DNA of 64,000 bases from an uncultured Phycisphaerae bacterium (lineage in GTDB: Bacteria; Planctomycetota; Phycisphaerae; Sedimentisphaerales; Anaerohalosphaeraceae): the NCBI GenBank assembly GCA_937949545.1, contig CALEDR010000017.1:1-64000 (forward strand), written 5' to 3'. The notes beneath the pieces are model-generated. The model was not told the origin of the DNA and did not search any database. It saw nothing but the letters and a program-made list of their open reading frames with translations. Shown here one piece after another: positions 1 to 9,305 of the stretch. Made by a program: the position numbers and the translations under genes. How positions within the stretch are numbered: the first letter of the stretch is position 1; each line of letters starts with the position of its first letter.

Positions 1-742
<742 letters not shown>

Positions 743-1057
743 GTATCGCTGACTCCCGTCTCCGAAGAGACGGTTATCTTCAGCTAAACTCAACTCAAAA
801 CTCGCTCACGCAACGAGAACCGGTTGAATCCCGCAGGGTCTTTCGACCCCGCAAAGGTTTTTCAACACACCAATTTTGGAGGGCCTCGAACCGGATTCGT
901 GAGAGCCCGAGGTCCTGCGGTCTCGCTGCTTAGGATGGTATCAACTGTTAACTTGCCAAAGAGCTTCTCAGACTGTTTCTCGCTGAGCCGAAACAATAAG
1001 CGGCCAAGCAATTCTCATTAAGAGCTTACTTGTCCGCTCGTTCATCTGAGATGTGTT
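743..1057 (-). other. rRNA operon leader
   Basis: About 310 nt of transcribed leader between the rRNA promoter and 16S. It holds a boxA-like element (947-965) and a small perfect hairpin next to the mature 5' end (756-762 with 767-773, giving a UUCG-type tetraloop on the RNA strand). No convincing protein gene is present; the short open frame at 824-1021 has no recognisable product or ribosome-binding site. Confidence 0.6.
947..965 (-). promoter_or_regulatory. boxA-like rRNA antitermination site
   Basis: On the minus strand this reads GCTCTTTGGCAAGTTAACA, close to the rrn boxA core (TGCTCTTTAACAA) that recruits NusB/NusE. It lies in the leader between the promoter and 16S, where boxA is expected. 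The match is good but not perfect. Confidence 0.6.
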
Positions 1058-1085
1058 AATATAACTCCAAAAGTTTTCACGTCAA
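1058..1085 (-). promoter_or_regulatory. rRNA operon sigma70-type promoter
   Basis: On the minus strand a -35 TTGACG (1085-1080) and a -10 TATATT (1063-1058) are separated by 16 nt, with an A/T-rich stretch upstream (about 1090-1115) resembling an UP element. Transcription would start near 1051 and run through the leader into 16S. Confidence 0.6.
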
Positions 1086-1238
1086 TAGCATTTTAAAAAA
1101 TTTTTTAATTTTTTTCGTCATTCCTCCACAGGAACTTTAACGACTATTTCAGATATTACCTATCTGTATAAAGACAATGATTTTCTCTTGTCAAAATTGC
1201 TTTCTTTTACGTATCTTTTTTCAGAAAGGTTCTCTGCA

Positions 1239-2063
1239 ATGAAGTTGAATGAAAAATACGAAAATCTCCAAAAGACCCTCAAGGCCCTGCAAAGACTTGC
1301 GGTGGCCTTTTCTGGAGGCGTGGACAGTACTTTCCTTGCGGCAGCGGCCGTCCAAACACTTGGACGCCGAAATGTTCTGGCCTGCATCGGTGTCAGTCCT
1401 TCCCTTTCACAGCATCAGCTTCATCAAGCTCGACAAATCGCCGAACTATTGCAAATCCGTCTCCTCGAAATTCCGCTGACGGAACTGAATGACCCAAACT
1501 ATATCGCCAACAAAGCAGATCGCTGTTTCCACTGCAAAAGCCATCAAATGCTCACCATCCGCCGCCGCGCTGAACAAGAGGGGTTTCCCAGATTGGCCTG
1601 CGGCAGCAATTGGGATGACCAAAATGACTTCAGGCCCGGCTCCCGAGCCATTGCGGCCTTAAATATTCTTACTCCGCTCAGAGATGCTCAATTAACAAAA
1701 GAAGAGATCCGACTCCTCAGCCGTCAGATGAACCTGCCGACTGCAGACCTTCCAGCCTCTCCTTGTTTGGCCTCTCGCATCGCGTATGGAATCGAAATTA
1801 CAGAACAAAATCTCCGCCAAGTCGAACAAGCAGAAGATTTCCTCCGCTCCTTAGGCCTTTCCGAGTTTCGAGTACGCCATCACGGCATTTTGGCCCGCAT
1901 CGAAGTACGCCCTGCCCAAATGAACCTCTTAACCGAAGACCACAGCCGGAATCAAATTGTAGAAACATTCAAATCTCTCGGATTTCGATACATCACCCTC
2001 GACTTGCAGGGCTTCCGCTCCGGCTCCCTGAACGAAATGCTCAATCCCTCAGAGCGCCTCTGA
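1239..2063 (+). CDS. larE: ATP-dependent sacrificial sulfur transferase LarE
   Basis: 274-residue PP-loop enzyme of the LarE family. The family adenylates and thiolates a pyridinium dinucleotide to build the nickel-pincer cofactor of lactate racemase and related enzymes. The PP-loop SGGVDS is at residues 25-30. Three family cysteines are visible: C96 and C99 (CFHC) and C176 in SPCLASR. C176 is the sacrificial cysteine of the Lactobacillus enzyme; LarEs with all three can carry a [4Fe-4S] cluster, so this one may be of the cluster-dependent type (inference). The ATG at 1239 is chosen because a GAAAGG site lies 9 nt upstream; an in-frame upstream start at 1188 lacks this. No larB or larC is in the window. 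Confidence 0.9.
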   Translation: MKLNEKYENLQKTLKALQRLAVAFSGGVDSTFLAAAAVQTLGRRNVLACIGVSPSLSQHQLHQARQIAELLQIRLLEIPLTELNDPNYIANKADRCFHCKSHQMLTIRRRAEQEGFPRLACGSNWDDQNDFRPGSRAIAALNILTPLRDAQLTKEEIRLLSRQMNLPTADLPASPCLASRIAYGIEITEQNLRQVEQAEDFLRSLGLSEFRVRHHGILARIEVRPAQMNLLTEDHSRNQIVETFKSLGFRYITLDLQGFRSGSLNEMLNPSERL

Positions 2064-2235
2064 ACCTTCTTTTTCTTCTTCCGAAAACAATTATCGGACA
2101 TTCGTTTAAATCGATTAAAAGCTCCTCTGCCCCCACGACCGCCAATTAAGTACATCTCCTCATTTGCCGAAGAAAAATTACCTATTAAGCCGGCAGAATC
2201 AGACAGGAAACCGCAACAGCATTTTTTCTGGATTC

Positions 2236-4311
2236 ATGAAAAGTTTTTTTTCTCATCAGGCCGGAAAACGAAAACCCCTGCAGAGGCGGCATTTCTCAGG
2301 ACCGCTTGGTGTGCTTCTTGTGGGACTCGTTTTCTGCCCTTTTGGCCCCCGGTTCTTTCAGGCCGATTCGTTTGCAGAGAAAAACCTCTTTGATATGTCC
2401 CTGGAAGAACTGATGAATGTCTCTCTGGTGGTTTCCTCCTCCAGAACCGAACAGAAATTAACGGAAAGCCATCTCCCGGTTAGTATCATCACCGCAGAAG
2501 AAATCCGGGCCAGCGGTTTGACGAATATCCCGGAAATTCTTCAGTTTTACACCGGCTTGGATGTCGCAAGACTGGACCGAACCCGCTCCATTGTCGGGGT
2601 CCACGGAATGCACAGTGAATACGCCGACCGCACCCTCGTCCTTCTGGACGGCAAAAGCATAATGAATCCTGTCTTTGGGGCTCCAAACTGGCTGAATCTG
2701 CCGATTTTCCTCGAAGACATAGAACAAATCGAAATCGTGCGAGGGCCGGCAGGAGCCGCCTGGGGAGCCAACGCTTTTACCGGCCTGATCAACATCATTA
2801 CGAAAAAACCTGACAAATTAGGCGGATTATTGAGTACAACTATTAACGAATATGGCGACAACTTCACCCATCTGCGGTTGGCCGATTCCAAAGAGAAATG
2901 GGCCTGGAAAATCTCAACCGGTTTTGAAAAAATAGAAGATTCCGATTCCGCCGGTGCCGGAGAGTACCAGCTTGGGTATCCGGCTATGGCCCCGCTGATT
3001 CCGGTACAAACGTACCCTGCACGCGATTTTCTGCGTACCTGGAAAACCGACTCCATTTTCTCGCATGACATAAACTCCTCCTCAAAATGGACGTTTGGAG
3101 CGGCCTATTCTTCTAATCAGACCGGAGACCGTGAAATGTGCGGCCGTTTTCCCCAAAATGACGTACACATCGAAATGCTTCGCCTGTTTTCCCGGACTGA
3201 ATTCGGCGTCGATGAAGAAGTCAGCGGTCACCTGCAATGGTATGGAAACTACGCTGCCTATCAAACTCCCTTCATTCTTGAACGCTATGATTATTTTGAA
3301 AATGACCTGGAAGGCCAGATAACATTCCATCCGAGCGAAAACCACAAAATCACGATGGGTGCCAATGTCCGATGGACGCAAATCAGAAACCGAAACAAAA
3401 CCCTTTTCGGAGAAATCCTTTTTGACCAAAGGCGTTATGAAGAGTATTGGACCGGCTTTTTCCTGATGGATCAAGTCAAATTGACTGACCGGCTGACCCT
3501 CGAAGCGCAAGGCCGAATCGACCGGTACAGCGAAAGCGGAACAGACGGTTCCCTCCGCCTGTCTTCCTTATACGCCCTCGATGAAGCCCGCAGTCATATT
3601 CTGCGGGCCGGTATTGCCAGGGCTTTCCGAGCCCCCTCCATCATGCTGCGGGAAACCGCGCTGACTGGACTGATGGGACTGGTGAATATCCTTCCAACAC
3701 CCGAACGGCTCAAAAATGAATCCGTCTCGTCCATCGAAGCCGGATACAGCGGACAGCTGACCGAGCGCCTTCTGCTCCGCGCCGATGTGTATTATCAGCG
3801 AATGGAAAAGCTCATTGGAAGTGAAATTGTCAGTGGATTCGGTCCTGTTCAGAACAGCGCCTTTTTCAATATCAACGGAGCCGACGCCTGGGGTACGGAC
3901 TGTGAACTGACTTTTCGAGACCGCTCTTTTACAGCCGCCGCCTTTTACAGCTTCAATCATTTGAGAACAGATTTCAGCAACCAGAATATTCGTGCTTTCT
4001 TCCCCTCCGAGCACAAAACAGGACTGCGCGTCCGCTGGAAACTGGACGAGAAATGGGCAATGAACTTCAACTATGTGTATAACAATCTGATCCCGATTAC
4101 CCCCACCGGCAGCCCGCCGGACGATATCGAGGTGAAAAACCGCTTGGACATCACCCTCACCCGCCAAATCGCTCAGGACAGAGGAGAATGGATGCTGGGA
4201 GTGACAGACCTTTTCAATCAAACCGTTCCGCCGGTTCACGATATCAGTTATTTTGCCGCCCACGAAACCCCCGGCCGAACCTTCTTTACTCGCCTGCAGA
4301 TTTATTTCTAA
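2236..4311 (+). CDS. TonB-dependent outer-membrane receptor
   Basis: 691-residue outer-membrane receptor of the TonB-dependent family, which imports siderophores, cobalamin or glycans using energy from TonB/ExbBD. After a basic, hydrophobic signal segment comes the DMSLEELMNVSL leader typical of these receptors, a plug domain (about 50-165, ending IVRGPAGAAWGANAFTG) and a long beta-barrel rich in aromatic, alternating segments ending ...LQIYF with a terminal aromatic residue. Start chosen at ATG 2236; an upstream TTG at 2164 is in frame but has no ribosome-binding site. Substrate cannot be told from sequence. It stands alone: the gap after larE holds no visible riboswitch and no transporter genes adjoin. 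Confidence 0.88.
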   Translation: MKSFFSHQAGKRKPLQRRHFSGPLGVLLVGLVFCPFGPRFFQADSFAEKNLFDMSLEELMNVSLVVSSSRTEQKLTESHLPVSIITAEEIRASGLTNIPEILQFYTGLDVARLDRTRSIVGVHGMHSEYADRTLVLLDGKSIMNPVFGAPNWLNLPIFLEDIEQIEIVRGPAGAAWGANAFTGLINIITKKPDKLGGLLSTTINEYGDNFTHLRLADSKEKWAWKISTGFEKIEDSDSAGAGEYQLGYPAMAPLIPVQTYPARDFLRTWKTDSIFSHDINSSSKWTFGAAYSSNQTGDREMCGRFPQNDVHIEMLRLFSRTEFGVDEEVSGHLQWYGNYAAYQTPFILERYDYFENDLEGQITFHPSENHKITMGANVRWTQIRNRNKTLFGEILFDQRRYEEYWTGFFLMDQVKLTDRLTLEAQGRIDRYSESGTDGSLRLSSLYALDEARSHILRAGIARAFRAPSIMLRETALTGLMGLVNILPTPERLKNESVSSIEAGYSGQLTERLLLRADVYYQRMEKLIGSEIVSGFGPVQNSAFFNINGADAWGTDCELTFRDRSFTAAAFYSFNHLRTDFSNQNIRAFFPSEHKTGLRVRWKLDEKWAMNFNYVYNNLIPITPTGSPPDDIEVKNRLDITLTRQIAQDRGEWMLGVTDLFNQTVPPVHDISYFAAHETPGRTFFTRLQIYF

Positions 4312-4371
4312 ACCCCAACAGAAAAAAGCCGCGTCTGTCCGGGCCCTTGCAGCGCAAACGAAGAAACAAAA

Positions 4372-4836
4372 TTATCCATCAATTTCCCGCGGGTCTTTAC
4401 CCTCTTCAATGGCTTGAATTTTTCGGACCCGACGCTGGTGGCGGCCCCCTTCAAAATCCGTCGTCAGCCACACTTCAACCATTTTCCGGAGCATCGTCGG
4501 CCCGAGCAAATCGCCGGACAAACACAGAACATTCGCATCATTATGCTGCCGGGAAACCTTGGCAGCCAGCTCATCATAGCACAGGGCCGCACGAATCCCC
4601 TTGATTTTGTTGGCGGCAATGCACATTCCGATACCGGTTCCGCAAACCAAAATAGCACGGTCGGCTTTTCCGGCAGCAACAGCCGTCGCCGCTTCGTAGG
4701 CGTAATCCGGATAATCGACCGCCTGGTCATCCTTGTGAGTCAAATCCAGACATTGATGCCCCAGTTGAGTCACAATCGCTCGAATCTGCTCGCCGGAGCG
4801 CACTCCACGGTGGTCATTAGAAACAGCAACGATCAT
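4372..4836 (-). CDS. rpiB: Ribose-5-phosphate isomerase B
   Basis: 154-residue RpiB/LacAB-family sugar isomerase interconverting ribose 5-phosphate and ribulose 5-phosphate. The N-terminal SNDHRG carries the Asp-His pair of the active site and CGTGIGM (about residues 65-71) holds the catalytic cysteine and phosphate loop; full family length. It overlaps the upstream YrdC/phosphatase fusion gene by 4 bp (ATGA), implying translational coupling. In Bacillus subtilis the order ywlC (Sua5), ywlE (arginine phosphatase), ywlF (rpiB) is similar, which supports both identities. Confidence 0.95.
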   Translation of the reverse strand: MIVAVSNDHRGVRSGEQIRAIVTQLGHQCLDLTHKDDQAVDYPDYAYEAATAVAAGKADRAILVCGTGIGMCIAANKIKGIRAALCYDELAAKVSRQHNDANVLCLSGDLLGPTMLRKMVEVWLTTDFEGGRHQRRVRKIQAIEEGKDPREIDG

Positions 4837-5945
4837 AAAATTTCTTCAATCCTTTCTCGAAGAGCCCTTTCTATCTGGCTGGCACACCTTCTGTAAACGT
4901 CTAAATCCTGTCCGACCGGATCCGGAATTTCCGCCTTTTTATCCAAAAGATATACCTGAAAATCAGCCGGCCTGATTCGCTCCATATCAGACAAATGGCT
5001 TTCCGTCATAACAAAAACAAGGTCGCTTTCCTCAAGCTCCTGTCTCGTCAGCAATCGGCTCTTATGCCCGTTCAAAGAAATGCCGTATTCGCGACATACA
5101 ATGTCCGATTCTTTGCTCGCCCGAAGACCGTCAGCTGCAAAGACACCGGCTGACCCAATCTTATAACCAAACCGTTCAAGGGAGTCAATAGAACAACCTA
5201 ATTTATCCGAAAGAATCTTTTTGCAAATAGCCTCTGCCATCGGACTACGACATGTATTGCCGCTGCAGACAAACAATATCTTAAATAAGCTGTTCTTTTG
5301 CAGCATTTCAGACGAAAAAGAACCCTCTTCAATGACCTCTATACCAGTTGATCCATATTTCACAACCGACAATCTCTTTTTATTTTGGATACCGCATTCT
5401 TCCGAATCGACAATTAAATCGATTTTGCCCTCGAAATATTCGAAAACAGCAATAGAAGCACACGCATCAAACTTATACGGATTCAAGGAACACATCAGCA
5501 GAGGCAAAACCGTGGATGATGATATTTCTCTTGTTTCCTCTGTTTCCGGACAACGCAAACCGATTCTGCCGTCCCCGTATAAACAGTTGCAAATTTCATC
5601 TGGAAAGACACTTCTCATCCTTTGAAGATTTTTCTGGTCCATTTCAAACAATAAAAGAAGCGGTCCCGGCCAGCAGTTTCGGACAAGTTTCATCACTGGC
5701 AGCGGAACCTTGGGGACATATTTGGAAATCTCTTCCTTTTTCCCGAGAAGAACAGTATGCCGTGCGGCCGTACCCTCCTTCAAGGCATCCAACCTCGCCA
5801 ATGTATCCGGCAAGGCCCGTGCCGCCAACCCATACCCCGTTTCGGTCGGCAGCGCCGCAACGGCCCCCTGCTCAAGGGCACGAACCACCTTTCGAACCGC
5901 CTCCTTATTCAGCAGGTTTCCCAATTTGATAAGCTTTGTTTCCAT
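4833..5945 (-). CDS. YrdC/Sua5-like domain fused to low-molecular-weight phosphatase
   Basis: 370-residue fusion. Residues 1-~205 are a YrdC/Sua5-like domain (family role: threonylcarbamoyl-AMP synthesis for tRNA t6A). PTETGYGL at 33-40 and an S-x-N (SLN, 153-155) are retained, but the usual K-x-R-P motif is altered to KEGTAAR, so activity is uncertain. Residues ~222-370 are a low-molecular-weight protein phosphatase: C227-SGNT-C-R233 loop and the DPxG acid at D342. Thr231 sits where YwlE has the threonine that favours phosphoarginine, so an arginine phosphatase is plausible (inference). The ATG at 5945 has AAAGG just upstream; a GTG at 5975 is possible. Overlaps rpiB by 4 bp. Confidence 0.85.
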   Translation of the reverse strand: METKLIKLGNLLNKEAVRKVVRALEQGAVAALPTETGYGLAARALPDTLARLDALKEGTAARHTVLLGKKEEISKYVPKVPLPVMKLVRNCWPGPLLLLFEMDQKNLQRMRSVFPDEICNCLYGDGRIGLRCPETEETREISSSTVLPLLMCSLNPYKFDACASIAVFEYFEGKIDLIVDSEECGIQNKKRLSVVKYGSTGIEVIEEGSFSSEMLQKNSLFKILFVCSGNTCRSPMAEAICKKILSDKLGCSIDSLERFGYKIGSAGVFAADGLRASKESDIVCREYGISLNGHKSRLLTRQELEESDLVFVMTESHLSDMERIRPADFQVYLLDKKAEIPDPVGQDLDVYRRCASQIERALRERIEEIL

Positions 5946-6024
5946 CGGCCTTTTCGATACAAGGTCCCCCGCCACGGAAGCAAAATCTTAATTTTTCTTC
6001 TTGGCAAAAGCAAACCGAAAAGTA

Positions 6025-6053
6025 TTGACTTTTCTCCCCCTGATGCCTATAGT
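6025..6053 (+). promoter_or_regulatory. Promoter of the aspartate kinase gene
   Basis: TTGACT at 6025-6030 and TATAGT at 6048-6053 with a 17-nt spacer, about 50 nt upstream of the lysC start. A near-consensus housekeeping promoter. Confidence 0.6.
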
Positions 6054-6105
6054 AATCCCCCAATTGTTCGAGACATTTAGAGGAAATGTTTTAAGGAAAA
6101 CCTTT

Positions 6106-7341
6106 ATGTCCATTCTGGTTCAGAAGTTCGGCGGAACCTCTGTTGCAAATGCCGAGAAAATCCGTCGAGCCGCGAAACGGGCCATCGAAGCACATCAAAA
6201 AGGCTATCAGGTCGTTGTGGTGGCCTCCGCCCGCGGAAAGCAAACCGATGAGCTGATTGCCGATGCGATGGAAATCAATCCCAATCCGCCCAAGCGGGAA
6301 ATGGACATGCTGCTGAGCACCGGCGAACAGCAGACGGTTTCACTTTTTGCCATGGCCTGTTATGTGATGGGACAGAAGGCCATCAGTTTCACCGGCTCGC
6401 AAATCAGCATGCTCACCGACGACACCCATACCAAAGCCCGCATCCAAAGCATTGGGACGGAAAAAATCCGCAAAAAACTCGATGAAGGGTATATTGTAGT
6501 CGTTGCGGGCTTTCAGGGTGTCGATGCAGAAGGCAATATCACCACCCTCGGACGCGGCGGTTCCGATACCAGTGCTGTCGCCTTGGCCGCCGCCCTCGGT
6601 GCCAGTTTTTGCGAAATTTATACCGATGTCGATGGAATCTACACCACCGACCCTCGAATTTATCCTAAAGCCGTCAAGATGGAGCAAATCAGCTATGATG
6701 AAATGCTCGAACTGGCCAGTTTGGGCGCCGGTGTCATGCACAGCCGGTCCATCGAATTCGGCAAAAAATACAATGTCGCCATTCATGTCCGAAGCAGCCT
6801 GAACAACAATCCCGGAACACTAATCACTCATGAGGTCCCGAAAATGGAAGGTATACTGGTTTCTGGTGCAACCATTCAGAAAGACCTGGCCAAAATCAGT
6901 CTGATCGGTGTGGACAATAAGCCCGGCAACGCCGCCAAAATCTTCTCCCATCTGGCCAAGGCACGCGTCAGCGTCAATGACATCATTCAGACCGAAGTCA
7001 GCCCGGAAAAAGCCAACATTCTCTTTACGGTCAACAAGTCCGACCTGGACGCCGCCCGGCAGGCCATCGAAGAAATTCGAGAATCTGTCCATTGTCAGAA
7101 CGTCTTTGTTCGGGAGGATGTGGCGGAAGTTTCAATTGTCGGAGTTGGGATGCGGTCCCATTACGGTGTAGCCGATCGAATGTTCCAGGCCCTGGCCAAC
7201 GCGAGAATCAACATTGACTCCATCACAACCAGCGAAATCCGAATCAGCTGTCTGGTTAATTTGGCGGACGGCGACAAGGCCCTGATTGCAGTCTGCGATG
7301 CCTTCCAGCTTGACCGTCCCTCCAATCAGCGGACTCTGTAA
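6106..7341 (+). CDS. lysC: Aspartate kinase
   Basis: 411-residue monofunctional aspartokinase that phosphorylates aspartate, the first step to lysine, threonine and methionine. The N-terminal kinase domain starts with KFGGTSV (residues 7-13), and contains TTLGRGGSDTSA and the DPRIYPKA segment; two C-terminal ACT domains (from about residue 265, e.g. ISLIGVDNKPGNAAKIF and VSIVGVGMRSHYGVA) are the usual site of lysine/threonine feedback. Length and layout match the family. Start ATG at 6106 follows AAGGAAAA; the frame is open further upstream but that stretch covers the promoter. Transcribed alone, divergent from the YrdC fusion gene. Confidence 0.95.
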   Translation: MSILVQKFGGTSVANAEKIRRAAKRAIEAHQKGYQVVVVASARGKQTDELIADAMEINPNPPKREMDMLLSTGEQQTVSLFAMACYVMGQKAISFTGSQISMLTDDTHTKARIQSIGTEKIRKKLDEGYIVVVAGFQGVDAEGNITTLGRGGSDTSAVALAAALGASFCEIYTDVDGIYTTDPRIYPKAVKMEQISYDEMLELASLGAGVMHSRSIEFGKKYNVAIHVRSSLNNNPGTLITHEVPKMEGILVSGATIQKDLAKISLIGVDNKPGNAAKIFSHLAKARVSVNDIIQTEVSPEKANILFTVNKSDLDAARQAIEEIRESVHCQNVFVREDVAEVSIVGVGMRSHYGVADRMFQALANARINIDSITTSEIRISCLVNLADGDKALIAVCDAFQLDRPSNQRTL

Positions 7342-7349
7342 AAACAAAA

Positions 7350-7391
7350 AACGTTTCGGCGGTTTCCTTGAGCGGAAACCGCCGAAACGGG
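7350..7391 (-). terminator. Rho-independent terminator (minus strand)
   Basis: Perfect 16-bp inverted repeat (7352-7367 with 7374-7389, 6-nt loop). On the minus strand the stem is followed by TTTTTTGTTTTT, so it ends the transcript of the small membrane protein gene at 7481-7759. The stem may also slow transcription out of lysC on the plus strand, where it lacks a T-run. Confidence 0.75.
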
Positions 7392-7480
7392 ACTCGGCCT
7401 CGCATTCAGGCACAGCATACAAGGCACACAGACGATACCGAAAACAGGCGTATGGACTGTTTCGGTTTTTCGGCAGTTTT

Positions 7481-7759
7481 TCAGCTTCCGCTTTCGGCCT
7501 GCCGTTTGGCCGCTTCCCGGCGAAGATAATCCGCCAGATGAACAGACTTTTCCTCGGCGAAACTAATCAGTTGATCCATCCCCAGACGTATTTTGCAAGA
7601 CAAAGCCAGTAAATCCTCTCGCATCTGCTGTCTTTCCGCCAATCGTTCCGTCATTGTCTGTTCATTCTTCGTCCGGCCGTCCTCGACAGGAGCCACCAAA
7701 TACAGGGCCGCCGCAAATCCTGCCCCAAACACTATCATGAGAAACAGCAATCGACCCAT
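7481..7759 (-). CDS. Small single-pass membrane protein of unknown function
   Basis: 92 residues, no family recognised. Residues ~3-22 (LLFLMIVFGAGFAAALYLVA) form one hydrophobic segment with little positive charge beyond Arg3, likely a membrane anchor or uncleaved signal. The rest (about 25-92) is highly charged and predicted helical, rich in Glu, Arg, Lys and Gln, possibly a short coiled coil. A GGGAGA site precedes the ATG, and a strong terminator follows, so it is probably a real monocistronic gene. Confidence 0.6.
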   Translation of the reverse strand: MGRLLFLMIVFGAGFAAALYLVAPVEDGRTKNEQTMTERLAERQQMREDLLALSCKIRLGMDQLISFAEEKSVHLADYLRREAAKRQAESGS

Positions 7760-7987
7760 CGTTTTCTCCCGCGGAAAACATCTTTCTTTGGTTTTGCATT
7801 TGCCTTAACAAGTCGGCCTCGTCTATTAAAACCTACGAAACATCCGCAGGCCGGTCAACTGACAAGAACAGGGAAAATGGAAATTTCGGATTGTCATAAC
7901 CAACGAAACAACAATGACTTACAAAAGACAAGGCATTGACGCATCGATGCAGAAACGCCGTTTTTCTCCAACCAAAGACGCCGCTGG

Positions 7988-9115
7988 TCAATTCAGATGA
8001 TCCAGAACATCCTGCAGTTCCGAACAGACCAGCTCGACCTCTCCGCGGCTCAGATTGTTATGAAACGGCAGAGCGATGGTGCGGGCGCTGATACGATCCG
8101 TTACGGGAAAATCCCCGCTCTTGTGTCCAAGGGCTTTGGCGATAAACGGCTGCAGATACACCGGCGGAAAATAGTTGCTCACCTGAATCCCCCGTTCCAT
8201 CAGGCGGTTGAGCACTTCGTTGCGCTGCTCGGGCCGGTAGGTATCCGCCAGACGAATCACAAACACAAACCAGCTCATCCTCGCTCCGCCGGGCACCTGC
8301 GGGAGAACAATGCGTTTTTCATTCGCCAGCCGCTCCAGATACATCTGGGCTACCTGCTGACGCTTGCACACAAACTCTTCAATCCGCCTGACCTGAGAAA
8401 TGCCCAGTGCACAGTTAATATCGCTGAGGCGGTAATTGTACCCGAGACGCTCATGGGCCAGCCACCCGCCCCCGCTTCCCCGCCCCTGATTGCGAAGCGA
8501 AATGCACAAGCGGGCGATTTCCTCATCATCCGTCACAATCATTCCTCCTTCGCCGGTAGTCATCTGCTTATTGGGATAAAACGCAAAGACCCCCGCCCGC
8601 CCAAAGGTGCCTGCTTTTCGACCGTTCAATTCCGAACCGAGGGCCTCGCAGCAGTCCTCCACCACCCCCAGCCCGTGGGCTTTTGCCAATTCGTAAATCT
8701 TATCCATCCCCGCCGGATTGCCGAATACCTCCACCGGAACAACGGCTTTGGTTCGATGGGTTATTTTCTTTTCAACCTCCTTTACATCCAGATTCAGGGT
8801 AACCGGGTCAATATCCGCAAAAACCGGCGTCGCACCGGTCATCAGAATCGTTGCCACGGTGGCAATAAACGTAAACGGTGTAGTAATCACCTCATCGCCT
8901 GGCCCCAAGCCCATCGCCTTCATACACAAAAACAACCCGCTGGTACCGCTGTTAACCGCCACCGCATAGCGTCGGCCTATGTACTGTTCAAAACACTTCT
9001 CAAACTCCCGCACCTTCGGCCCCAGCGACAAATAGGGACTTCGCAGAACCTCGACAACAGCTTGTATATCCGACTCATTGACATCCGGACGCGAAAGGGG
9101 GACTCGAAATTCCAT
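7988..9115 (-). CDS. DegT/DnrJ/EryC1-family sugar aminotransferase
   Basis: 375-residue PLP-dependent aminotransferase of the DegT/DnrJ/EryC1/StrS family, which installs amino groups on nucleotide-linked keto sugars for LPS, S-layer or glycoprotein glycans. PLP-binding features: SGTSG at 56-60 for the phosphate, D154 in VVEDCCEA for the pyridine nitrogen and Schiff-base lysine K183 in FYPNKQMTTGEGG. The C-terminal domain has the usual RMSWFVFVIRL segment. Length is typical. The ATG is preceded by AAGGA. It stands alone with no other sugar genes adjacent, so the exact sugar substrate cannot be assigned. Confidence 0.9.
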   Translation of the reverse strand: MEFRVPLSRPDVNESDIQAVVEVLRSPYLSLGPKVREFEKCFEQYIGRRYAVAVNSGTSGLFLCMKAMGLGPGDEVITTPFTFIATVATILMTGATPVFADIDPVTLNLDVKEVEKKITHRTKAVVPVEVFGNPAGMDKIYELAKAHGLGVVEDCCEALGSELNGRKAGTFGRAGVFAFYPNKQMTTGEGGMIVTDDEEIARLCISLRNQGRGSGGGWLAHERLGYNYRLSDINCALGISQVRRIEEFVCKRQQVAQMYLERLANEKRIVLPQVPGGARMSWFVFVIRLADTYRPEQRNEVLNRLMERGIQVSNYFPPVYLQPFIAKALGHKSGDFPVTDRISARTIALPFHNNLSRGEVELVCSELQDVLDHLN

Positions 9116-9230
9116 ATTGCATATCCTTTTATTTCAATTTTAGTAAAAGAAATATTCATTTTAGCAGATTCTGTCTCGATTTTCAATAGATTTCCCAATC
9201 CCCTCCTCAACCCGTTTCCCGAATTTGCCG

Positions 9231-9259
9231 TTGACGGCGGACGGATTCTTCGGTAAGGT
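9231..9259 (+). promoter_or_regulatory. Possible purF promoter
   Basis: TTGACG at 9231-9236 and TAAGGT at 9254-9259 with a 17-nt spacer, about 45 nt before the purF start. The -35 is good, the -10 weak. A small palindrome (CAGATGTCTG) follows. Confidence 0.35.
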
Positions 9260-9305
9260 AGTAGGTAGACAGATGTCTGACTCCAATCTGCCAATCTGAG
9301 GTTCT

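Noticed and set aside
7997-9256. Long plus-strand open frame opposite the DegT aminotransferase
   Set aside because: Exact antisense of a well-supported gene; composition is that of a codon shadow with no recognisable domain.
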